Below are positions 58,849 through 64,000 of a stretch of 64,000 nucleotides of DNA, piece by piece. The notes under the pieces are model-generated. The model was not told where the DNA came from, ran no database searches, and worked only from the letters and a program-made list of their open reading frames with translations. Source of the stretch: JAHDCJ01 sp039028895 (GTDB lineage Bacteria > Bacteroidota > Bacteroidia > Chitinophagales > Saprospiraceae); contig JBCCHF010000009.1 of assembly GCA_039028895.1 (NCBI GenBank), forward strand, positions 1 through 64,000. Reading direction: 5' to 3'. Each line of letters begins with the position of its first letter. Position 1 is the first letter of the stretch. Made by a program: the position numbers and the translations under genes.

Positions 58849-59945
58849 AAAAACAGGAATTCACCATTCTTGTAAATTAATTCATCGTCGGCAAAAATCT
58901 CTCCACCATTAGTCATATCGGTGATCATATCCCAGTGAATTGCCGACGTGTTTTTACCACCTGCCTGCAGATACGATTGTCCGATCGCCATGTGTACAGT
59001 TCCACCGATTTTTTCGTCGAACAGGATGTTTTTTGTCATGGTTTGGATATTCCGGTTGGTGCCAATTGCGGCTTCTCCAAACCGTGTAGAGCCTGGTATC
59101 TTAAATATTTCGTCGAGGTATTCCTTGCCGCGTTTTGCGTCCCATTTTGTGATCTCACCATTTTCTACCCAAAGTGTAACTTCTTCAACTTCGTAGCCTG
59201 CCCTAATAGCAGGAAAAGAAAAGTGGATGATACCATTCACCGAATCTTCTTCCGGAGAAGTATAGACTTCACCTGAAGGCATATTCGTCTGACCGTCAGA
59301 GTTGATCCAGGTTCGGCCTTTCGTTCGGAAGGAAATGTCGAACTCGGGATGCTTGTAGCGGATAACTTCGCGTTGATTAAGAAAGTCTACAATTTTTTGT
59401 TGATAAGCGCGGACTTCCAGCCATTTGGAAACCGGGTCATCTTCATACAGGAAACAAGCATTGTAAACAAACTTTTCGTATTCTTCAAGCGACATACCGG
59501 CCTCCTGTGCATAGGCAATGGTTGGATACTGACACAAGGATCGCTTTAGGTCGCGGGTAGCAGTTCTTTTGAAGTAGGTTTGCCACATTTCAGATTGCGC
59601 TTCCTTGTTTATCTTGGCTTTCGCAATATCAATGGTGGCGGTTTCCCGCAAGTTGAACTGTGCCCTGATGTTGAGGTAAGCATCATAGGTCTCCATGGAT
59701 TTTTTAAAATAGGGAGGAACGTATTTTAATTGTTCTTCATTGGCTTCTTCATAGAAAATGCGATCCTTCTCCCTGAAATCGAAAAAGGTTTCCATGTAAC
59801 CGCCTGCCTTTAATACTTCCCGAAATATTTCTCTGACAAGTGGTTCTGCCAGTGTGGTAGTTTTTACAAAAAGCCGCTCTCCAGGTTGGATCTCAAGACT
59901 ATAGTTAACAAGGAGTTTGGCGTACTTAGATAAGATATTGGACAT
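58845..59945 (-). CDS. M29-family aminopeptidase
   Basis: A 366-residue protein from the ATG at 59945 (MSNILSKYAKL). The expected metal ligands and neighbours are visible: GEITKWDAKRGKEYL (Glu), RFGEAAIGTN (Glu), TVHMAIGQSY (His and Tyr) and SAIHWDMITDM (His and Asp). It should remove N-terminal residues from peptides in the cytoplasm. It is first in a two-gene unit with nadD, an unusual pairing that may simply reflect chromosomal order. Confidence 0.93.
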   Translation of the reverse strand: MSNILSKYAKLLVNYSLEIQPGERLFVKTTTLAEPLVREIFREVLKAGGYMETFFDFREKDRIFYEEANEEQLKYVPPYFKKSMETYDAYLNIRAQFNLRETATIDIAKAKINKEAQSEMWQTYFKRTATRDLKRSLCQYPTIAYAQEAGMSLEEYEKFVYNACFLYEDDPVSKWLEVRAYQQKIVDFLNQREVIRYKHPEFDISFRTKGRTWINSDGQTNMPSGEVYTSPEEDSVNGIIHFSFPAIRAGYEVEEVTLWVENGEITKWDAKRGKEYLDEIFKIPGSTRFGEAAIGTNRNIQTMTKNILFDEKIGGTVHMAIGQSYLQAGGKNTSAIHWDMITDMTNGGEIFADDELIYKNGEFLFL

Positions 59946-60069
59946 TAACTGAACTAGGTATTTGGATGGTAAAAACGATTGCAGCACCTCATCTGCAAAA
60001 GGAGCGCAGAATTAAGTTTACAACCTTAATGCAGGGTAATATAACAATAAGCCGATAAACCCGCGAATG

Positions 60070-61281
60070 TTACCAGAACTTGGCTTGGTGAGGAAAGCGT
60101 TTGAGGTAAAGATCTTTGACCTCTTTCTCCATTAATGCCCTGAGATCATTGAGGTTTTCCTTCTTAAGCGCTGAAATAAAAACGGTTTTATCTCCATGAG
60201 TTTTTACAAGAGCGGCTTTCAGGTCTCGTTCAATATCATTGCGAGTTTCCTGCTCAAGTAGATCATCAAAGTTGTTTTTCCTGTAAAGGTCCAGTTTGTT
60301 AAAAACCATGATCAAGGGTTTCTCCTCAACCCCAATATCAGCTAATGTGGCGTTAACAACGTTGATCTGGTCCTGGTAATTGGGATGGGCGAGGTCAACA
60401 ACATGAACCAGGATATCGCTTTCGCGAACTTCATCCAGTGTCGATTTAAAGCTTTCAATCAGGTGAGTAGGCAGTTTTCTGATGAATCCAACGGTGTCAG
60501 AAAGCAAAAAAGGCATTCGGCCGAAAACGACTTTTCTGACAGTTGTGTCGAGGGTAGCAAAAAGCTTATTTTCTGCGAAGACTTCTGATTTGCTGAGGAA
60601 GTTCATCAAAGTGGATTTCCCGACATTGGTATAACCGACAAGTGACAGGCGGATGAGTTGTCCCCGGTTTTTACGCTGGGTAACATTTTGCCGGTCGATT
60701 TTTTCGAGTTGTTTCTTGAGTAGCGAAATCTTGTCTCTGATAATACGGCGGTCAGTCTCGATCTCTTTCTCACCCGGTCCGCGCATACCGATACCGCCTC
60801 GCTGTCTTTCAAGGTGCGTCCAGAGGCCTCTTAGTCGTGGTAACAGGTATTGTAACTGAGCCAGTTCTACCTGCGCTTTGGCCTGTGCCGTTTGTGCTCT
60901 GCTGGCAAAGATATCAAGTATAAGGCTGCTTCGGTCAAGTATCTTGACTTTAAGCGCTTCTTCGAGTATGCTGGTTTGTTTCCCGGTAAGGTCATCATCA
61001 AAAATGACAAGATTGATATCTTCGTTATCCTCAATATATTTGGCAATTTCCTCAAGTTTTCCTTTCCCTACAAAGGTCCTGGAGTCTGGATGTTTGAGTT
61101 TCTGGACAAAACGTTTTGTAGTTAAGGCGCCTGCTGTTAGGGCCAGGAATTCCAATTCATCCAAATACTCGGTCACTGCCTCCTCCGATTGATTGGGAGT
61201 GATGACACCAATTAGAACCGCCTTTTCCGTGGATTTCTTAAGACCGGATTTGCGTTTTTCACCTACGTTCCATTCGTTCAT
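60070..61281 (-). CDS. hflX: GTPase HflX
   Basis: A 403-residue protein from the ATG at 61281; the longer frame to 61359 lacks a good start and runs across a -7-like element (61316-61323, minus). The N-terminal HflX domain (LDELEFLALTAGA, RGLWTHLERQRGGIGMRGPGE) and the GTPase domain with GYTNVGKST (G1), DTVGFIRKLP (G3) and FNKLD (G4) are complete. It binds and splits stalled ribosomes under stress in other bacteria. Confidence 0.96.
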   Translation of the reverse strand: MNEWNVGEKRKSGLKKSTEKAVLIGVITPNQSEEAVTEYLDELEFLALTAGALTTKRFVQKLKHPDSRTFVGKGKLEEIAKYIEDNEDINLVIFDDDLTGKQTSILEEALKVKILDRSSLILDIFASRAQTAQAKAQVELAQLQYLLPRLRGLWTHLERQRGGIGMRGPGEKEIETDRRIIRDKISLLKKQLEKIDRQNVTQRKNRGQLIRLSLVGYTNVGKSTLMNFLSKSEVFAENKLFATLDTTVRKVVFGRMPFLLSDTVGFIRKLPTHLIESFKSTLDEVRESDILVHVVDLAHPNYQDQINVVNATLADIGVEEKPLIMVFNKLDLYRKNNFDDLLEQETRNDIERDLKAALVKTHGDKTVFISALKKENLNDLRALMEKEVKDLYLKRFPHQAKFW

Positions 61282-61533
61282 ATGAGATATAACAACTGTT
61301 GAGCAAAATAATTCGCAAAAATAGAGAAAAGTTTTTAGCCGGGCTTTATTCAACGCCATGCAAGCCTGATCCGTTTATACGGTGAAACCAGTCTCTCATA
61401 AGTTTTTCCTTACCAGAAAAAGAAAAAATAAGTTTTACAGTTTTATTCCGTTTAATATTGTGTCCATCATATAAATGAATGCCTATAGTACGATACTCTA
61501 CCTATCAACATCCTTAAATCACAAACCAGGAAA

Positions 61534-63885
61534 ATGGTAAAGCAGATTTTATTCACAGGTCTATTAGGCGTATTGTTTTTGGCCGCCGGGGCTCAAAATC
61601 CAGAAGGTTACAGTCAAACCATCAGGGGAACCATTGTTGACGAAGACACCAAAAGCCCGATAATTGGGGCAAATGTTGTCATCGTTGACTCTGAGCCGTT
61701 TCTTGGTGCAAGTTCTGATATCAATGGCAAATTCAGGCTGGTGAATGTGCCTGTTGGGCGGCATACGATCTCGGTATCTTACCTTGGGTACGAACCCTTG
61801 GTTATTCCCAATACTCTTGTAGGCTCAGGGAAAGAGGTGATTCTAAATATAGAATTGCGGGAAAGTGTGGCAGATCTCGATATCGTAACTGTAACTGCCG
61901 GAGCCGGGAATAAAGCAGCTGCATTGAATGAAATGGCGACGGTAAGCGCCAGATCGTTTTCAGTAGAAGAGACCAAGCGCTTTGCCGCAGGCGCGAGTGA
62001 TCCGGCAAGAATGATTACAGCATATCCCGGGGCATCAAGTAATGGGGGTGATGACCAAAATGCGATCATCATCAGGGGAAACTCGCCCCGGGGGCTGCTT
62101 TGGCGCTTGGAAGGTGTTGAAATACCCAATCCCAACCACTTTGCTTTGGAAGGAGCGTCGAGCGGAGGAATTAGTATCCTAAGTACAAACACACTGGCCA
62201 AATCAGATTTTTACACCGGTGCCTTTCCAGCTGAATTTGGCAATGCGCTTTCCGGAGCATTCGATATCAAGTTGAGAAACGGTAATAATGAAAAAAGAGA
62301 ATACACATTCCAGGCTGGTATGCTCGGTATAGAAGCAGCGCTTGAAGGGCCTTTTGTGAAAGGAAAAAATGCTTCCTACCTGGTCAATTATCGATATTCG
62401 ACATTATCTATTTTCAATGCACTGGGAATAAACATTGTAGGTGAAGATGATGCAACCACCTACCAGGATGCCGCCTTCAAATTCAATTTCCCAACAAAAA
62501 ATGGTGGACAGGTCGCACTTTATGGTATTGGCGGATTGAGTAAAGATGTTTTTACGCCTTCAGGGAGTACTTATTCGGAAACCCAATTTTCTGACCTGGG
62601 TGTAGTAGGATTGTCTCATCTCCATCGCTTAAGCGATAAAACCTACATTAAAAATTCGGCTTCCTTCTCAATCACCCGTATAGGTTATGATGCTGAAGAT
62701 GCCAGGGTCGAATTTCCATATGAATACAAAGAGAATAAGATTAAGTCCTACACGAGGCTATCCTCGTTGCTCCGTACGAAATTTAGTGCTCGTCATATTC
62801 TTGAATCCGGCGTTACTTATACTTTTAACCGTTATGATTTCACCGAAAGGGAAATCATACCTGGGGCACCACCACCTTTTGACGATTATGAATATTTAAA
62901 CGAGGAAGGTAATGCTGGTATGGTACAGGCTTACACTAGCTGGAAGTTTAGGATAACAGACAAGTTATCATTCGTTAATGGCGCCCATTTGCTCTACTTT
63001 GGATTGAATAATAAAATCGTGGTTGAGCCAAGGTCAGCCTTAAAATGGCAGTTTACGCCCAAACAGTCAATTAGCGCAGGCTTTGGCATGCATAGCCGAA
63101 TTGAATCCCTGGAATTCTACCTGGGTAATTTAGTTCTGCAGGACGGTTCAACCGTTCAGCCAAACAGGGACCTTGATTTTACAAAAGCGATGCATTACGT
63201 TATCGGATATGATAACTTGTTTTCCAAGAATTGGTATTTCAAGGCTGAAGCCTATTACCAACATCTTTATGACGTGCCTGTACACCATGATCCGAATAAT
63301 TTGTTCTCAACTTTGTTGCTTGAAGACAGCTATACTGTTGATACCTTGGTCAATAAAGGAACAGGCAGGAATTACGGACTGGAGCTTACGCTTCAAAGGT
63401 TTTTCAACAAAGATTTTTATCTGTTGATTGGAGCTTCTTTATATGAGGCTACCTACAAACCCCTTGACGGGAAACGGCGCAATACACCTTTTGCCAGTAA
63501 TTTCGGTTTGAATTTCCTTGCCGGAAAAGAATTCGCCACAGGCCAAAAGAAACGTAATCTGCTGGGGTTAAACCTGAGAGCCACATGGGGCGGTAATAAG
63601 CGGCATATTCCGATTGACCTGGCAGCATCGCAAGAAGCAGGCGAAGCTATCTATGATGTTAACAGGGCTTACGAAGAACGGTTGCCCGATTACTGGAAAA
63701 TTGATCTCCAGGTGAGTTATCGCCTCAACAAGAAGAGCCTAACCCACGAATGGCGTTTGGATCTGCTCAATCTGACCAATCATCAAAATGTCCAAAGTGC
63801 TTATTATAACGGCAGAGGACAAACCATTGCATATGACAGGCAGACAGGTTTTATCCCTGCATTGAGCTATAGGATAGAATTTTAG
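61534..63885 (+). CDS. TonB-dependent receptor with carboxypeptidase-regulatory-like N-terminal domain
   Basis: A 783-residue outer-membrane receptor. Signal peptide (cut near GAQN), a CarboxypepD_reg-like domain (residues 28-115; IRGTIVDEDTKSPIIGANV), then the plug (residues 140-230, with ARMITAYPGASSNGGDDQNAIIIRG, LWRLEGVEIPNPNHFA, and the GISILSTNTLAKSDFYTGAFPAEFGNALSGAFDI region), then a 22-strand-type barrel ending in an aromatic residue (YRIEF). It should take up a large nutrient through TonB. No SusD gene follows, so it is not a classic PUL receptor. The ligand is unknown. Confidence 0.93.
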   Translation: MVKQILFTGLLGVLFLAAGAQNPEGYSQTIRGTIVDEDTKSPIIGANVVIVDSEPFLGASSDINGKFRLVNVPVGRHTISVSYLGYEPLVIPNTLVGSGKEVILNIELRESVADLDIVTVTAGAGNKAAALNEMATVSARSFSVEETKRFAAGASDPARMITAYPGASSNGGDDQNAIIIRGNSPRGLLWRLEGVEIPNPNHFALEGASSGGISILSTNTLAKSDFYTGAFPAEFGNALSGAFDIKLRNGNNEKREYTFQAGMLGIEAALEGPFVKGKNASYLVNYRYSTLSIFNALGINIVGEDDATTYQDAAFKFNFPTKNGGQVALYGIGGLSKDVFTPSGSTYSETQFSDLGVVGLSHLHRLSDKTYIKNSASFSITRIGYDAEDARVEFPYEYKENKIKSYTRLSSLLRTKFSARHILESGVTYTFNRYDFTEREIIPGAPPPFDDYEYLNEEGNAGMVQAYTSWKFRITDKLSFVNGAHLLYFGLNNKIVVEPRSALKWQFTPKQSISAGFGMHSRIESLEFYLGNLVLQDGSTVQPNRDLDFTKAMHYVIGYDNLFSKNWYFKAEAYYQHLYDVPVHHDPNNLFSTLLLEDSYTVDTLVNKGTGRNYGLELTLQRFFNKDFYLLIGASLYEATYKPLDGKRRNTPFASNFGLNFLAGKEFATGQKKRNLLGLNLRATWGGNKRHIPIDLAASQEAGEAIYDVNRAYEERLPDYWKIDLQVSYRLNKKSLTHEWRLDLLNLTNHQNVQSAYYNGRGQTIAYDRQTGFIPALSYRIEF

Positions 63886-63905
63886 TTTTTGATAAGGGGA
63901 AAGAC

Positions 63906-64000
63906 CTAACGACGAGCAATCCAGTACTTGGGATTTTGATATTTGCGTTCTTTCCACACTTCAAAATGGATTTCGCTGGTGCCGTTTTTGGTGTCCACCA
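63906..64000 (-). CDS. C-terminal end of an M23-family peptidase (partial)
   Basis: Only the last 31 codons are inside the window. Read on the minus strand they give VDTKNGTSEIHFEVWKERK and then NPKYWIARR with a TAG at 63906-63908. The HFEVWK followed by an NPxxWI end is the characteristic last strand of LytM/M23 (EnvC/NlpD-like) peptidoglycan hydrolases. The rest of the protein lies beyond the window. It converges on the TonB-dependent receptor gene. Confidence 0.75.
   Translation of the reverse strand, partial: VDTKNGTSEIHFEVWKERKYQNPKYWIARR

Overview
The window is a gene-dense chromosomal segment (roughly low-to-mid 40s % GC by eye) of a Bacteroidota bacterium, most likely a member of the Saprospiria (Lewinella/Haliscomenobacter-like). 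The signs are type IX secretion features (gliding-associated C-terminal sorting domain, PorP/SprF, GldD, C-terminal sorting tails on secreted enzymes), the Bacteroidota promoter form TTG-N20/21-TAnnTTTG in front of several genes, families common in this phylum (DUF4837, DUF2490, DUF6249, M56-TonB peptidase) and frequent SPII lipoproteins. No rRNA, tRNA, CRISPR array, transposase, integrase or prophage gene was seen; most of it reads as ordinary core chromosome.

Layout. 1-2.1 kb: end of a T9SS adhesin plus its PorP/SprF partner. 2.2-6.4 kb: small conserved protein, two tandem cyclophilins (one a PKD-cyclophilin lipoprotein), an active-site-altered TrpF homologue divergent from an alkyltransferase-like protein, DUF922 and DUF2147 secreted proteins. 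6.5-15.7 kb: recA, a GT39-type glycosyltransferase, the dnaN-SRPBCC-GNAT operon, nfu, a lipid kinase, and the MBL hydrolase-thiL pair. 15.9-23.8 kb: a 1180-residue protein joining a dead protease-like domain, a TolB-like propeller and an outer-membrane barrel; a polytopic membrane protein; mfd. 23.9-31.5 kb: 1-Cys peroxiredoxin, secreted metallophosphoesterase, M28 peptidase, gldD, DinB protein, glucosaminidase. 31.5-37.7 kb: phasin-like/ubiB-type kinase/exoIII operon, an ECF sigma/anti-sigma pair, DUF6249, glyA. 37.7-42.2 kb: a second secreted metallophosphoesterase facing a four-gene operon (lipoprotein, VTC polyphosphate-polymerase domain, DUF4956, DUF2490). 42.3-50.4 kb: recG, rbfA, LolC/E-type permease, gcvT, lpxD-like, rnhB, TPR protein. 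50.5-54.5 kb: BlaI/M56 pair with a visible operator, facing a DUF4837-sigma-anti-sigma(TPR) operon. 54.8-64 kb: MltD-like transglycosylase, gatA, tatA, M29 aminopeptidase-nadD, hflX, a TonB-dependent receptor, and the end of an M23 peptidase.

The parts most worth a second look are the VTC/DUF4956/DUF2490/lipoprotein operon (a possible envelope polyphosphate or other polyanion system next to a secreted phosphoesterase), the TrpF homologue that has lost its catalytic cysteine, the pseudoprotease-propeller-barrel fusion, a near-perfect CRP-like palindrome upstream of the peroxiredoxin, the BlaI-type operator overlapping its own promoter, and two kinds of 7-bp tandem repeats between genes. All calls come from reading the sequence; no database search was run.
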